Source: Manduca sexta (Eukaryota; Arthropoda; Insecta; Lepidoptera; Sphingidae). From it: a stretch of DNA of 64,000 nucleotides. Below are positions 1 to 13,588 of the stretch, piece after piece. Each line of letters begins with the position of its first letter. Position 1 is the stretch's first letter. The stretch spans positions 6,864,727-6,928,726 of the forward strand of contig NC_051123.1 in assembly GCF_014839805.1 (NCBI RefSeq). Direction: 5' to 3'. Under the pieces are notes generated by a model, which worked only from the letters and a program-made list of their open reading frames with translations, was not told the origin of the DNA and did not search any database. Position numbers and translations under genes: made by a program.

Positions 1-564
1 TGAAATTGTTAATATTTAAGGAGAACGTAAGAATTAACAGAGTATTGTAGTATTAGCAACGTGTATACATAAAGGTAGAGACAGGTCTTAAACATTTCAA
101 ACTCTATCATGTTCCTTGTAAGCATTAATTTCAAATGTATTTTTGATATCCCACCATGCTTGAGATCTTGGTACTATATTATGACATACGTTCCCTAAAT
201 AAATTGTCTGTTAAATTTCTTTGAATTTTCGAACGTGATATGACGTAAGCTTTTGTTTTTTCATATCGATACGTATAAATAGTTGAGGTCAACCCCGACC
301 TGAATCTCAAGGCCGGGCTCTGCATTATCCATTTCACCTTACATATGCTCCAAGAGTCATTTTTACATGTAATAAAACGATTTACAGGTAGTTTGTGCGT
401 TGAATATTATATGAATATTTGTACAAGACATTTTACGTCCGATGATAAAAATATGAGCTGTATTTTTATATTTTTGTTAACAAAAATCATGTATTTTGAT
501 ATGATAAGAAAGAACATACCTTTTAGTTATTGACTTATTAATTTACAATAACTTATGTTAGTAA
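1..564. other. no gene seen
   Basis: AT-rich sequence up to the first SINE. Only a short open frame without recognisable motifs; nothing else supported. Confidence 0.5.
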
Positions 565-877
565 GCGGCGATGGCCTAGTTGGTTGTGGAATGGACTGCC
601 GAGACGAATGTCCGCAGGTTCAAATCCTAAGGGCACACACATCTGACTTTTCTAAAAACCATTATGTGTATTATTTGTGAATTATCGCTTGCTTTAATGG
701 TGAAGGAAAACATCGTGAGAAAATCTGCATACCTGAGAAGGTCTCTATAGGAATTTTGAGAGTGTGTTAAGTCTTCCAATCCGCACTAGGCCAGCGTGGT
801 GGACTAAGGCCTAATCCCTCTCAGTAGTTGAGGAGGCCCGTGCCCAGCAGCGGGACAGTATATAATAGAGGGCTGTA
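565..877 (+). mobile_element. tRNA-derived SINE, family A, copy 1
   Basis: The head GCGGCGATGGCCTAGTTGG (box A-like) and GGTTCAAATCC (box B-like) is followed by a body that recurs inverted at 6691-7005, including the shared segments GCACTAGGCCAGCGTGGTGG and GTGAAGGAAAACATCGTGAG. Typical of a widespread lepidopteran tRNA-derived SINE. No clear target duplication. Confidence 0.85.
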
Positions 878-2537
878 AGTTTAAAGTACAGAATACCAAC
901 CATTTATTATATTATATCTAATCTAAAAACAATGATGGTTTATGGTATTGATAGGGTTTACGGGTTATAATAAGCTGTTATCAAGCGGGTATAAATGACG
1001 GTTTAGGTAGCGCGACCTAACAAAGCCCAGAGGTTTAATGTTACAACTTCGATTGCGATATTTATGCGCGAAATGCGATATTTCCAAGATCTGTGAGGCT
1101 GTTAAAGTGTGTTTGAATATACATTAATCGTTGGTTATGATTATTGGAAATTTCTTATTATTTTTTATACGGACTCTACAAGACTCTACTGATACTCTTT
1201 GGAATTGATATAGTTGGAGTAATATTCAGATATCGATTGACGAGTAATGATTTCCTTCGCCAGTCGATTCCATTATGTTTGTCATAGATAGACTGATTCC
1301 GGACACACGTGGGCCATATTGGTGAGTTTTATTTACTTTGCTCCTGTGTTTGCTATCCGGTCTGATACAAATATCCTAATGATATTCTATGTCAAAGCGA
1401 ATGTTAGATATCGAAATAAAATTATGTTTCAGATTTTATCGCGGTTTTTTATATTTTATATCGACGTTTCTAAGACTTTGCAGCCTTCATGGTCACGGGT
1501 GAGGACTCTCCAAGAAGGCTCTGAATATCCTAATATTACGATTGATGTAAAATAAGTAAACTAAGTCGGATATGAATTAATAGCGTGATTTATTTACATA
1601 TATATCAAGATAATCTCAGTTATTACGCGCCACCCGCCGCGCCTGTCTCCATTACCGTCGTTGCGATGCGATGGTCAGAACATCCGAATTTATTTTTATT
1701 TCGCGTAATTATATTATTTAATTTTCTTGACCGAAATAATCCCAGGCAATTGTGAAGTCCTTAAGCCATCACGACGAACGTTTATAATTTAATGCAGTTT
1801 AACCTCACGTTGTATCGCCATAAGTGTTTTTTTATTGAAATTATTGTGTGATATACTACCATTGTTTACTTTGCAATATTACATTTTTTTTTGTTAGCAA
1901 ATTACCAGTTGTAAGTTGTTTATTTATGGAAAGATGTGGTTTAAAGGCAATTTAATTAAAAATGCGCATTTTTGTAGCTTCCGGATGTTTATTATGTGTA
2001 GTTCTTAAGAAGAGAGTTTATTTATAAGTAAATCGATTTGAATATAATGTAGTCGGGTTCAGCATAATTTATTAACTTACGTTGGTACGTCATTAATAAG
2101 ACTATCAAATAAATTTAAAAAATGTGTGTGCAATTCGCATGGCAGAAGTAAAAGTTCTGAAAAATAGACTACGAGAGATTAAGATGGGTACAGAGTATGA
2201 AGAGTATTAGGATAAATGTGAGGTTTTTATTTTTTATGTTTTAATATGAATTATTGCATAATAAAACATACACACAAAATTAATTCATTAGTGAGATTAA
2301 ATTTAGTTTAAGACAAATAAAATAACTTGCGGTCAAGCGTGAAACGTTTCTTAATTTGTTGTTTATAAAATAAGTTGTTTTTTATATATTTGATCTGCTA
2401 TAAGTATTTTAATATCTATTAATAATGAGTTTGAGCGTTTTTTCTCGAAATATACTGAATAATAGAAAATGTTTGTTACTGAATAGTTGAACTGATCTAT
2501 TTTTAGCCTAAAATATCTTTCGGCAAGACAACGACTG

Positions 2538-2539
<2 letters not shown>
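878..2539. other. no gene seen
   Basis: AT-rich, no recognisable exon or repeat. The open frame at 1319-1555 has no family resemblance. Confidence 0.5.

Positions 2540-2629
<90 letters not shown>
2540..2629. repeat. (AT)45 microsatellite
   Basis: An uninterrupted run of 90 bases of alternating A and T. Purity suggests recent expansion; length is likely to vary and is prone to assembly error. Confidence 0.97.
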
Positions 2630-2631
<2 letters not shown>

Positions 2632-2825
2632 CTTTGTAGTAGTTTTAAATCGGTTTTATTTTTGTTTTTTGTTAGTTATCACTACATAATTGTATAGTAC
2701 TGATTGCAGCATTCGCGTGCCATTTGCTCTTAGTTATTGAAGAGTCCCATAATCTTTCTCCGTAGATCTAATGTATAGTTGTAATATATATTATTATAAT
2801 TATACTAACCTCGATGTAAAATATA

Positions 2826-2950
2826 TATTTGAATAACGAAAACTCCATCCAAATCGGATCAGTACTTTATGAACAAAACGCTACCATACAAACATATGTA
2901 GTACATACACGCAAGTCGAATTCAGAAGTTTTTTGAAGTTGGTTAAAAAT
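2826..2950 (+). repeat. diverged dispersed repeat, tail type GTCGAATT...GGTTAAAAAT
   Basis: Contains CCATCCAAATCGGATCAGT, GCAAGTCGAATTCAGAAG and TTTTTTGAAGTTGGTTAAAA. The same tail occurs at 12390-12423, and a piece at about 30280. A common lepidopteran interspersed repeat; class not determined. Confidence 0.6.
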
Positions 2951-3627
2951 GGCGAAATTCACAAGGTTTAAGGGATTAAAGAAGTATATGTATATTATTG
3001 TTGACAACTGTTTTACTAATGATTATGACACATTTTCATTAATTCATTAATTCATTTTGCATAATTCGTTTCCGCATATTCGTGCGTAACGCTAAAATGT
3101 GAAAAAACTGCTATGGTTACTAATCCGAAAATAGGTAGTGCTCGTTTGATTGTCTCATTAAATTCAGATGCATTACTTTCAACATTCGCTGTCATTATCA
3201 GTATATTAACCACAAACACGCAATGTACACCGATATTTTCGATAGTATCATATGATTAAGAACGACGTTGAATACGGCCTTGCATGCGTTTTCCACTTGC
3301 ATAGTTCACGCTTCCGTTTCAACGCGACATATTTACGATCTTTTATTTCGGCTTAATAAAATTGGAATGTGGTAATTGTAATTAAATGCATGAAAGGTTG
3401 GATACGTCACTGAATGTTGTCTCATTGCTACGTGATAAGTAATATTTGTAGTAATGGTAGAGTATATATTACTGAGTATAACCATATAGTAATTGTAGTA
3501 ATCAAAAATGGATTGTTGTTAGTAGGTTTAATATTACTAGAAAAAATCAATGGTCTTAACAAACTAACGACTCCCCAAAGATGGCAAATAATTTCTTTAT
3601 TTATTAATCATCGGTCTAATGAGGCAA

Positions 3628-3872
3628 ACACGCACACGCGCCTCTTATCCTAAAAGGGGTAGGCAGAAGCGCAAGTGGTGTACCCATTTTTCGCTATGCG
3701 TATTCTTTCCCATGATGTGTTAGGGAGCGACTTTACCGGCATATCGGGCACAAATTCCAGACTCCGGGCTGATACTAAGTAAAGAAACCCAATATATCTT
3801 TGCACGACCTGGAGATCGAAGCCAATACCTGAACACTACATTTGCACCGTATAATACGCAACCACGGCAGTC
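3628..3872 (-). mobile_element. SINE family B, diverged copy
   Basis: Shares ACAAATTCCAGACTCCGGGC and CATGATGTGTTAGGG with the better copies at 30695-30963 and 43610-43823, with many substitutions. An old insertion; the tRNA-like head is at the right end (minus orientation). Confidence 0.75.
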
Positions 3873-6085
3873 CAATAAGGCTAATATAAAAAGTCTGTGA
3901 ATACAATCAGAAAAAAGAAAATGTTGTTCATCTAGGTGTTAATTAACACCATCACTGTGATTAGTATTCGTAGTATTATGGTCAGGCATTGGATTCTATA
4001 GTTACTGAAGGCGTGAGACCATGAATAGCATGCAACTAGATGGACAATTTGATAGCCATCAATATTATGAAGTATACGAGAAATTGTCAACAACACATTT
4101 TCTAAACATCTATCTATATTTCCAAAGTTAACATATTACACTATCAAAAATCCTGCGACAATATAGGATGAAAATATTTTCATAGAGTTATGGGCGTGGG
4201 TACTTCCATACCTGGATTCTCGTAGGTTCCTTAGAAATTATTTATTAGCAGCAAGACGTGTTCAAAGTTTTTCTCACTCACCGTATATGACAACGATTAA
4301 AAATAAGGAAGAAAATGTCCTTACTCTCATATTGGTAAATGTCAGGGATATGTCAAGTACATACCCTCCTATGTGCAGCCAAGTTCGTGATCCGTATCAA
4401 ACCGTTGTTAATCTTAAGGCTTGACCACATGTGTTAACTGTGATCTTGCAACTAAAAATAGTTTGCGCAAGCACGACGAATTTTCGTGTGAAAAAATTAC
4501 TCGTTTGCGACTTGCGTACGTTTTCGCTTATACGTAACGCGGAACGTGTATCTGATGGGACGCAACGAGATAGCGAGGTTTTATTTTATGAGGATTTTAA
4601 TAACTTTATCGTAGATTCATCTATTTAATAGGATATTTAGTCAAACTTAAGATTTAGTCATTGTGTCAAGTTTAGCATTTTTTAAATACTCGATGTTGAG
4701 TTTGCTGCTTGTTTTTATTTTAATGCGGTATTTAGTTATTTATATTGTCTTAAAAACAATAATCTTACTTCTTAATTTAGTTTTATTCTACATGAGCTCG
4801 AAATTATTTTCTCACCAGATCCGATTTAAATGAACATTCTAATTGCCTTCAACTGACTTGCTGTTGGTGATAACTAAATAATGTCCCAAATATCCACAAT
4901 ATTGATTAATGTTTCTCTTCTATGATAAGCAATATCAGCAAATTCTGAACTTTAAAATTAATGTAATTGTATTAATTTTTCATTAAGTTTAATTTTAAAC
5001 TCTTTAATGTATATATAAGGGAAAGAGGAAAGATAAACATAATACAAAGACTATGCAAAACAAAAAGAAGTACTTATAGAGGGCGGTCTGCAAAAATCAG
5101 TACTTTTCAATAATCAACAATTTTATGAAATCACTTTATATACAATACTTATGTCACGCACTATTAGTTTTTAAAATTGTTAAAAACTGCACTGATGATC
5201 ACACCTTTACAAGTTTAGTTAAACAACTCATGCGTCAACATCAGTTCTTGTGACAGGTCATATTATTATAGAAAGGTCTATTTTGGAGCTGGTATGCAAT
5301 GCGGCGAGAAATTTATGTTTATCATGTTTTAGCTAAACGCGGAACATTACTCATGTCGGACCCTTGAACTATGAAGTTTCGATTTGGCAATGTTCGGAAC
5401 ATTGCGGTTTTGGTTACTTTTAAAAAATCAAGGTTTTACTCTACTTTAAGCTCTTTAAACTAGTTACCTTATTATAGCAATTTGTTTTAGTTCCGGGAGA
5501 TACATAATATACATGGTGTCAACATAAAGTTTTTTAAGATCTTAATTCCGCATAATAATCATGCCTGCAATGTCGCTTCATCTAAAGTTGTGTAGGTATG
5601 GATGGTGGAAGTATATAAATTTGTATTTTATACTTAAGTCTTGAGTGCATCTCATATATATACTTAACACATTACATTTTTTTAAATAAAAATCGGGTAG
5701 TTCATATTTTAATTATTATGATTGGTTTCACTACGTGTGGTTGGTGCTATCCAAACATTTGAGTACACCTTTTATGTTTATACGACATTAGATTCTAATG
5801 CCTTCTATTACATAGCGGATGCATCCTATGAGGAATGTGGTTCTGCCGAATTTTAAGTTTATAACCTTTGTAGTTGTTGGGGTTTAGTAGGTAAGAGAGA
5901 AAGTATTATTTTGCTTTTATGTGAGTACTAATTTCTGTGTGTTCGTTGAGATTTAACACAATGCATTTTCAAAAATCATTTCTGAGCACTCTCCTGGGAT
6001 GTGTAACATGTAAGGAACTAATCTAAATATTTCATGGTTCTTCAGCCAATGATTTTGCGTCGTCTATCAATTAGTCTCAAGAAGA
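3873..6085. other. no gene seen
   Basis: AT-rich sequence with only short random open frames. No domain-like peptide, no RNA gene and no repeat that I can name. Confidence 0.5.
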
Positions 6086-6308
6086 ATCATCATCAGCCAC
6101 AGGATGTCCACTGCTGAATATGGGCCTCCTCAAAAGTTTTGCAGATCTATCTATCGGAAGCGGCCAGCATCCAGCGACAAACAGCCACTTTTATTAGGTC
6201 ACCTGTCCAACCTGAAGTTTGGTGGGATATCGGACGCGGCGCTTGCCAGTTTGTGGCCTCCACTCCAGTACCTTCGTGCCCCATTGGCCGTCAGTTCAAG
6301 TAGAATAT
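6086..6308 (+). mobile_element. LINE (RTE-like) 3'-region fragment
   Basis: Begins ATCATCATCAGCCACAGGAT and continues TGTCCACTGCTGAATATGGG, then CGGAAGCGGCCAGCATCCAG. Parts recur at 20081-20172, 48182-48250 and 16990-17060. This is a very common lepidopteran LINE-associated repeat. The open frame inside it (6104-6319) is a by-product. Confidence 0.65.
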
Positions 6309-6654
6309 ATTTAACATAATGTCTCAGATTCTCTAAAAACAATTATTGCATTTAACTTGTTACAATGATGTTAGAAATCGATTAAGTCGAACACAATGAA
6401 ATATTCTGCGTTTAATTACATATTAAATTTTCTAATTACCAATGCGGGATAAATAATTCATTAGTTAGGCTAACAATAATATTTTTTGCATTAGAAAACA
6501 AAGGCATAGTTCAATAAGACCACGCCTTGTTATGATATTTTCTATTGTTAGAAACTTTTATTCAACGAATGTCAAGGTATTTTGACGGTTGTTTATAATA
6601 GCTGATAAACAGACGTACCACCATGTATAATGAAACGGTAATGATTAGAAATGT

Positions 6655-6690
6655 AATTAATAATATAATAATATAATAATATAATAATAT
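6655..6690. repeat. (ATA)/(ATAAT) simple repeat, SINE tail
   Basis: Period 8-9 AT-only repeat directly abutting the 3' end of the inverted SINE at 6691. It is the expanded SINE tail in minus orientation. Confidence 0.85.
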
Positions 6691-7005
6691 CAGCCCTGTA
6701 TTATATACTTGCCCACTGCTGAGCACGGGCCTCCTCTACTACTGAGAGGAATTAGGCCTTAGTCCACCACGCTGGCCTAGTGCGGATTGGTAGACTTCAC
6801 ACACCTTCGAAAATCCAATAGAGAACTTCTCGGATGTGCAGGTTTCCTCACGATGTTTTCCTTCACCGTTAAAGCGAACGATAAATTCACAAAGAATACA
6901 CATATTATTTTTTTTTAGAAAAGTCAGACGTGTGTGCCCTTGGGATTTGAACCTGCGGACATTCGTCTTGGCAGACCGTTCCACACCCAACTAGGCTATC
7001 GCCGC
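6691..7005 (-). mobile_element. tRNA-derived SINE, family A, copy 2
   Basis: The inverted counterpart of 565-877. Full length, with the tRNA-like head (GCGGCGATAGCCTAGTTGGG on the minus strand) at 7005 and the tail microsatellite on the left. It keeps the box B-like GGTTCAAATCCC. The minus open frame at 6739-6990 is an artefact of the element. Confidence 0.88.
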
Positions 7006-7063
7006 TTACGTAATTATCGACAAATAAATTTACATTTATTGCTTTAATACAAGGAATTAATTA

Positions 7064-7345
7064 TCTGGGGGTAGGTCTCTCATATGTGAGAGTCCGCTTG
7101 GGTAGGTACCACCGCAATGTATATTTCTACCGCCAAGCAGCCATGTTTAGTCATTGTTGTGTTCCGGTTTGAAGAGCATTGTAGCCAATGTAACTACTGG
7201 ACGTAATAAGACTTAAATCTCATGTCTCAGGATGGCGAGCGCAGTGGAATACAAAACAATACTTTGTAATTCAAGGTGTTGGATGGTTTGGTGGTGTTCT
7301 TCTGTTTATGGGTGGTCGTGTGGCTTACCATCAAATCATAAAATC
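7064..7345 (+). repeat. dispersed repeat, likely non-LTR retroelement remnant
   Basis: Contains the motif runs GGGTAGGTACCACCGCAATG, GTTGTGTTCCGGTTTGAAGA and TCAGGATGGCGAGCGCAGTG, a sequence I recognise as highly repeated in lepidopteran genomes. It also has a short palindrome, CTCTCATATGTGAGAG. The open frame at 7232-7468 crosses its end and is not a gene. Confidence 0.6.
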
Positions 7346-9398
7346 AATAAAAAAAGGAAACAAAATATGGTTAAAATAAAAAGCAGAAACCGATTTTTTA
7401 TTAATTACCACAATAATGTCTCGCTTATTATAAAAAGCATAGATTTAAGGGCAAGGTTTCATGTATGATCATGACCCAGAAATTACATAAAAAATTGCAC
7501 TTATTACTTTCAAGGAATGTAGATTTATCTTCACACATAATACGCGCGATATATTAGACAACATAAATAATTTATCGATCCTTATTGAGTAAAAGCCAAT
7601 CTAATATCTTTGGTGAGCTTGCGGCCGAGTGTCGGACGTGACCGGCCCCAAGGGCGTCGGGTCACTAGGGCTGCTGCATGCTTTATCTTCATACTGGTGT
7701 ATCCAGATCAAGGAATCTTAATTATTATTATAATAAGGCTTGTTATTGTTTACTAGGTGTTGCATGCGGTTCTGTTTGCGTGAAAGTTTTCCCCAAAATG
7801 TAAAATTCACTGTGTGCATATGGGCCTAATGAAATGAAAGAAATAAAATGAAATTATTTATTTAAACCTGTAAAATGCTATATATTATTTAGATTCAATG
7901 TTTACTCTACCACTTGCTCGGAAAGCAGTTCTCTTCAGAAAAGAACAAACAAGAAACTCTAGTGTTACTCTTTTTAAAATCAGTTTTAATTACAGCGTAG
8001 GTAGCCATGTAGCTATAGTCATTCTTCAGTAAAGGCCTGCCTAAGACAAACAAAAATCTCCCATATCCTTATTATTACAGATATTCCTCATACCCAGAGA
8101 AAATATTCGAAAAGCTTTATCATATTTTAAAGGCAGGGTATAAAAATGTTTTTTACAAAATTATAAAGCTGAATAATTGGGGAGAGCACTGCGAAAATCA
8201 GGGTTAGTCACGGACCCCAACCGAATTAAGACGTTTTTTTTAACAAATGAACACACGTGATAGTAGATACACAAGAACCCTTGTAGACATAATTTATTTT
8301 GAGACACGATGAGGAATTAAAAGACAACCCTGCTAGTCCCACGGGTAATGGTAACATTGACTAACATAACCAAGTGTGAACGCCACACAAATACAAGTCG
8401 AGTCCAAGCCTGACGTCGAATCTCCAGCTACACCCATTACGAGCAAGGTCGCCAGGTCAACTGTCACTGCGAAACGCTTGCAAAAAATACGGAATCGGAA
8501 TTTGTCACGTGATCATGACATGTGTGATTAATATATTTGTAATCGTGCTTATTACAATGTCATTGTGTATTCTAGTATTTTTATATCTCTCGTACAATTA
8601 ATATTAATTTATGATAGTGTCAGGTTAGGCGGTGTATGATTTATGTGATGCATTAGTTTAATTAGGATGTCAATGATTTATATTGGCGTGAAGCGTGACC
8701 ATCAGTAGCTTATTTTTTATTTAAATACATTAAAGTGGTGCGAAGATCGCTTCAGGAATTCTCAAATTCTTAGTATTGTTGTCGGAAACATGTTGATTGT
8801 GTCGGCACAACGCGACGCCTTTTACCGCTTATCTACTATCTCCTATGTTAGGGAGTCTTAAAGGGCAACATGCGAGGTGAAATTTTTCTGTATACAAGTA
8901 AAGTCGAGCATAAATATTTCGTACAAAAAGAAATTCTATTTTCGATTTTTAGAGCCAACCTGTCAGAACCAAACTAGTCAGTTTGAATAAAATATTTTAC
9001 TGTTGTTTAGGGAAGAGAAAAATAATTGTAGTTTTTATTAATAATTTATTCGCATTTAAAAATCTATGCCATCGTAAATTATTTATAATATATGAAAACA
9101 AGCGTCATGTTTCCAATTATCAGATCATACCACGGTTGTCTAATTAATTAAGAATATTAATTGAAAAATTATTTATTATTGCAAATCACGCAATGCAGAT
9201 TATTCATGTAGTGGGTATAAATGTCCTCAATATCATTAGCTTTTGAACTTGTAAATCAAGTAAGCCTTCAAACCTCGGCCAAGCTCAACTGCATTCCGAT
9301 AAGGCGTTGTATTTTTCAGAAAAAAGATCATTAATTTCAAGTAGGTATTTAATTATATGCGCAAGTACTTATCTTTTGTCCTTTATTTTATAGTGTCA
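7346..9398. other. no gene seen; possible degraded Helitron end near 7755
   Basis: TACTAGGTGTTGCATGCGG near 7754 resembles a decayed Helitron CTAG/hairpin end. Otherwise unremarkable AT-rich sequence. Confidence 0.4.
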
Positions 9399-9595
9399 CT
9401 AGCTTTTGCTTGCAGTTCAACGCGCTTGAAAAAGTTTTTCCAGGCTAAATATTTACCAGAGACAAAAAGAGGTGGATAGCACTCAGAAGTAATGTAGCTA
9501 TTACTGAAAAAGAAACAAAATCGGTTTAGTAGTTCATGAAATTAGCGCGTTTAAACCAACAAACTCTTCACTTTAATATATTACTTTTATAAAAT
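9399..9595 (-). mobile_element. Helitron remnant
   Basis: CTAGCTTTTGCTTGCAG at the left and GAAATTAGCGCGTTTAAACC plus AACAAACTCTTCAC at the right match the ends of the fuller elements at 12479 and 53714. Internally deleted and diverged. Confidence 0.65.
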
Positions 9596-12274
9596 GAACT
9601 GCAGAGGTATACCCAACGCATACTTACTTATACATTCAAAACTCATTCAATAATTACGCAAGTGGCTGTAACGTTCGTATGTTGCAATAATTTACCATTT
9701 TACATAATTAATGTGTTTTTAAATCAACTTACATCGTACAGGTGTACTCGTCGATCACCGGCCGACAACTTGATCAGCTTTACTGTTGATCTGTATCGGT
9801 CGTTCATCTTCTCTAAATAAGATAGCATCGGTCGGTAGGTGCTTATTGACTTACTTGATTTATCTATGACTGATGCGACGCGACGCTGTGTTGCTGTTTG
9901 TATTGAGTATATTTGAATTAATGCATATTGTTTATTTTCATTTTTTGTCAGGAGTTCTTATTCGATTTTGCTTTGTAATTTATATTGTTTAGAATGTATT
10001 TTAGACTTGATTGCAGATTTGCCGTTGTAAGGACGTTTCTATAAAAAAAAATATTAGGGATAAAAAAAACTATTGTTAGATTCTTCTTTTTTACTGATCA
10101 AGAATATGTATTTAAATATTTTTTTAAGTTAGATACCTAAGTCAATTTATTTACTAAGATTTTTTAAATTTCGTGTGCTAAAAATAAAGCAATAGTAGTG
10201 CAAGTTTGTCTATTTGCGTGGTCTGAAAAAAAGACTCAAAGCGAATGAAAAAGACAACGTCGCGAAACGGGCGATAAAACCTTTATATACCTATATAAGT
10301 ATAGCATAACAGGTCTTTGTTGGTCCTTTGTTACCAGGTCGCGAGTTGCACATACTTTTATGCATGTCGGCTGATCGTTCGAATTGATCGTATTCGGTGG
10401 TCCGCGTGAGTGGAAACGCATTGTGATGGTCAAACTGCATTCTCACTAAGGTGATTAAGGCGCACCTACCCCGCGCAGCCGTCATGCATTGTTAGAGCTA
10501 TTTTTGCACGTTCACGTTGGCTTCGGAATTATAAATTGCTTCTTTGCCAGGAGTCAGGTCGTTGAGCATTAATATTTTCAGATATTTTATTCATAATAGG
10601 CTGAAATATTGCCTTAGTGCGGGAACGACATAGTTTACTTTTTGGTATAAGCAGAATCTGAAAAATATGTTTTAACAAAGGATGTAGCTGTTGCATTTAC
10701 TACAGAAACAATACAAGTGCCGACCATTTATTTCCTAATGATTTATGATTATGTCGAACAAAAGAAGTCTCGAAATAGTATCAATATTCATTTTTAAATC
10801 TTTATGTAGTGGTATTTAAAATTCTCATTTTACGAGGTATTGGCTGCATGCTACTGAAATGTTACAACAAAATGTCACGCTCAAAAATAATCGACCATCA
10901 GTAAGCACTTGCAGCGCTAGCACAAAAGAATCGACAAATTAGCATTGCATCAGTGTAACCTTTTGAGGGGTTTGCACTCGTCACATTAAATGGTTAATGA
11001 GAGCAGATTGTGCGCCATTTCGTTTAATTATGCAGTTTATTCACGTAGTTTCTAGATTTATCCTCGGTCGCCAGTCTAGCCCACGGAGCCGCGACGCGTG
11101 CCGTCTTGTTAGCATGCAATTTTTATTCTTATCCTCATTACGAAATACGCAAAAAATCAAGATACATTATGTATAAATAAATCTTGCACCGACTGGGTCA
11201 TCAATCTCTAAATTGGGTCACTTAAATGTTTGTCTTTTTACAATTTCATGTATATAACCTAAACTAATATTTTGGAGTATGCTGATAACCAACTATAGCT
11301 AAAGACATTGACTTTTGTTTACTGCTCGAGCCAAAAATAAAAATACGAATTGAGATTTAATTACAATTCAAATATTTAGTGTGAAAGGAACCTCGGCTTG
11401 CAGCTCCCGTGTATCATTTAAGCCTTATACGGTTGTAAAGGTGATCGACATATTAAAATAAAACATGCACACACTACATAGATTTTAATATACGAGCAAA
11501 CTTAACGAATTACCATAGTTGGTAATGCGGTATGTTTATACCATCATTACTTTACAACTCTCGTATTTCTTTGGATAAATGAGCCTCAAAGTCCTTATAA
11601 AAATGATTAGGTCTATAAAATAACGTAGTTTATTTTATTGGTCATCTAATAAGCTTTTATAGAAATAATGAAATAACTTCAAGTCCAGTTATGAACTGAA
11701 AATAAATTATAAGTTATTGTTATATTATTCATACAATCGTATAGCTTTAAATGTTCTTGTTATGAACGTTAGTTTGTAATTTAATAATGTATACTGTATT
11801 ACAATCATAGTGGATTCAATTATGTTAAAATTCTTTCAGGCTTCTGCCAATGCGTACTGGTGTTTGGTACGATCTTCTTTCAACAGCTATAAGCTGACCA
11901 TTTATTAATTCACGCCCTCCGAAAGGATTATTACGCTAAATGACGACCCGAAAAATTTAAAGGTACGGTTCTCAATTCATCAATTCATATCCGCGTATTT
12001 ATATTAACATAATACTTTTCTTATTTGATATTTCAATTTTCTTAGTTTTTTCTGTTACGTGCGTTACAAATCGAGTTCGTGGTTGATTAAAATCTCCCTT
12101 GTAAAGTATTTAAATTCTTTCATAAATTACTTGTTGAATGCCTTGTCGCCTAAAGTGATAGTTGGCACTGCATGTAGTTAAGTATTTTGTGTATAAAAAC
12201 TTTTTAACAAAAAATACACCGCCTTCACAAACTACTAAAAACCAAAAAATAATTTAACATAATAAATACTATAT
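9596..12274. other. no gene seen
   Basis: Two less AT-rich patches (about 9735-9900 and 10230-10500) contain short open frames, some overlapping, without family resemblance. They could be regulatory or an untranslated exon of a neighbour; nothing in the sequence decides this. Confidence 0.4.
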
Positions 12275-12423
12275 ACTGGTTACCAATTTTGGAGTCGGTG
12301 CCTTTCAAACAAAAAAAATATTTTAAAAATCGATCCACCATTGGCGGAGTACTCTCGTAACAAACACACAAAAACATACAGTCGAATTGAGCACCTCCTC
12401 CTTTTTTGAAGTCGGTTAAAAAT
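12275..12423 (+). repeat. dispersed repeat with GAAGTCGGTTAAAAA tail
   Basis: Ends TCGAATTGAGCACCTCCTCC then TTTTTTGAAGTCGGTTAAAA, the better-preserved relative of 2826-2950. Immediately left of the Helitron at 12479. Confidence 0.6.
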
Positions 12424-12478
12424 ACTCTTAATTTGGTAAATCGTATGCCGCTAAAATATATTTTATTTTATATTTATA

Positions 12479-13588
12479 CTAGCTTTTGCCCGCGGCTCCG
12501 CCCGCGTTATAAAGTTTTCCGTTATAAAGGTAGTAGTTTCCCGGGAGCCTATGTTTTTCCCAGGGTCTCAAACTGTCTCCATACCAAATTTCATCTTAAT
12601 ACATTGGGTAGTTTTTGAGTTTAACACGTTCAGGCAGACAGATGCAGCGGGGGACTTTGTTTTATAATATTATTTTTTAGAACTTTTTAAGAGGAGTAAT
12701 CCCGTCATACATCATTGTTGCATAACTTTAACCGTTTACGCAGCGCACGCAACGGAAGCTCTCAAAACTAATAATTTTCCCCCGTTTTTGCAACATGTTT
12801 CATTACTGCACCGCTCCGATTGGTCATAGCGTGATGATATATAGCCTGTAGCACTCCAGGAACATAGGGCTATCCAACACAAAAAGATTTTTTCAGTTCA
12901 AACACGGTAGTTCCTGAGATTAGCCATTACTGCTCCGCTCCTATTAGTCATAGCGTGATGATATATAGCCTATAGCACTCCAGGAACAAAGTGCTATCCA
13001 ACACAAACATATTTTTTTCAGTTCGATCTGATAGTTTCTGAGATTAGCCATTACTGTTCCGTTCCTATTGGTCATAGCGTGATGATATATAGCCCATAGT
13101 ACTCCACGAACAAAGAACTATCCAACATAAAAATATTTTTTCAGTTTGAACCGGTAGTTCCTGAGATTAGCCATTACTGCTCCGCTCCTATTGGTCATAG
13201 CGTGATGATATATAGCCTATAACACTACACGAATAAAGAGCTATCCAACACAAAAAGAATTTTTCAGTTCGAACCGGTAGTTCCTGAGATTAGTCATTAC
13301 TGCTCCGCTCCTATTGGTCATAGCGTGATGATATATAGCCTATAGCACTCCACGAACAAAGGGCTATCCAACGCAAAAAGAATTTTTCAGTTTGGACCGG
13401 TAGTTCCTGAGATTAGCCATTACTGCTCCGCTCCTATTGGGTATAGCGTGATGATATATAGCCTATAGCATTCCACGAACGAAGGGCTATCCAACGCAAA
13501 AAGAATTTTTCAATTTGGACTGGTAGTTCCTGAGATTAGCGCGTTCAAACAAACAAACAAACTCTTCAGCTTTATATAATAGTATAGA
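12479..13588 (-). mobile_element. non-autonomous Helitron, about 1.1 kb
   Basis: Read on the minus strand it starts TCTATACTATTATATAAAGC and ends in a GC hairpin (CGCGG...CCGCG) followed by GCAAAAGCTAG, the classic Helitron 5' TC and 3' hairpin-CTAG ends. It sits between a host A (12478) and T (13589), as expected for AT-target insertion without duplication. It carries six 123-124-bp tandem units and has no Rep/helicase frame. Close relative at 53714-54844. Confidence 0.88.
12811..13550. repeat. six tandem 123-124-bp units inside the Helitron
   Basis: The phrase CCGCTCCTATTGGTCATAGC (with variants) recurs at 12811, 12935, 13059, 13182, 13305 and 13428, spacing 124, 124, 123, 123 and 123. Each unit ends in GGTAGTTCCTGAGATTAGCC. 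The last runs into GCGCGTTCAAACAAAC, the element's 5' terminal region. Confidence 0.95.

Noticed and set aside
565..640. Possible tRNA genes (box A/B-like sequences at 565, 7005, 30950, 43620 and 50165)
   Set aside because: Each continues directly into a repeated SINE body, lacks a complete cloverleaf acceptor stem, and occurs in several diverged copies.
6739..6990. 83-residue minus-strand open frame
   Set aside because: Lies wholly within the inverted SINE at 6691-7005.
12811..13550. CRISPR-like or satellite array
   Set aside because: Units are contiguous 123-bp repeats without unique spacers and lie within Helitron ends in a eukaryotic genome.
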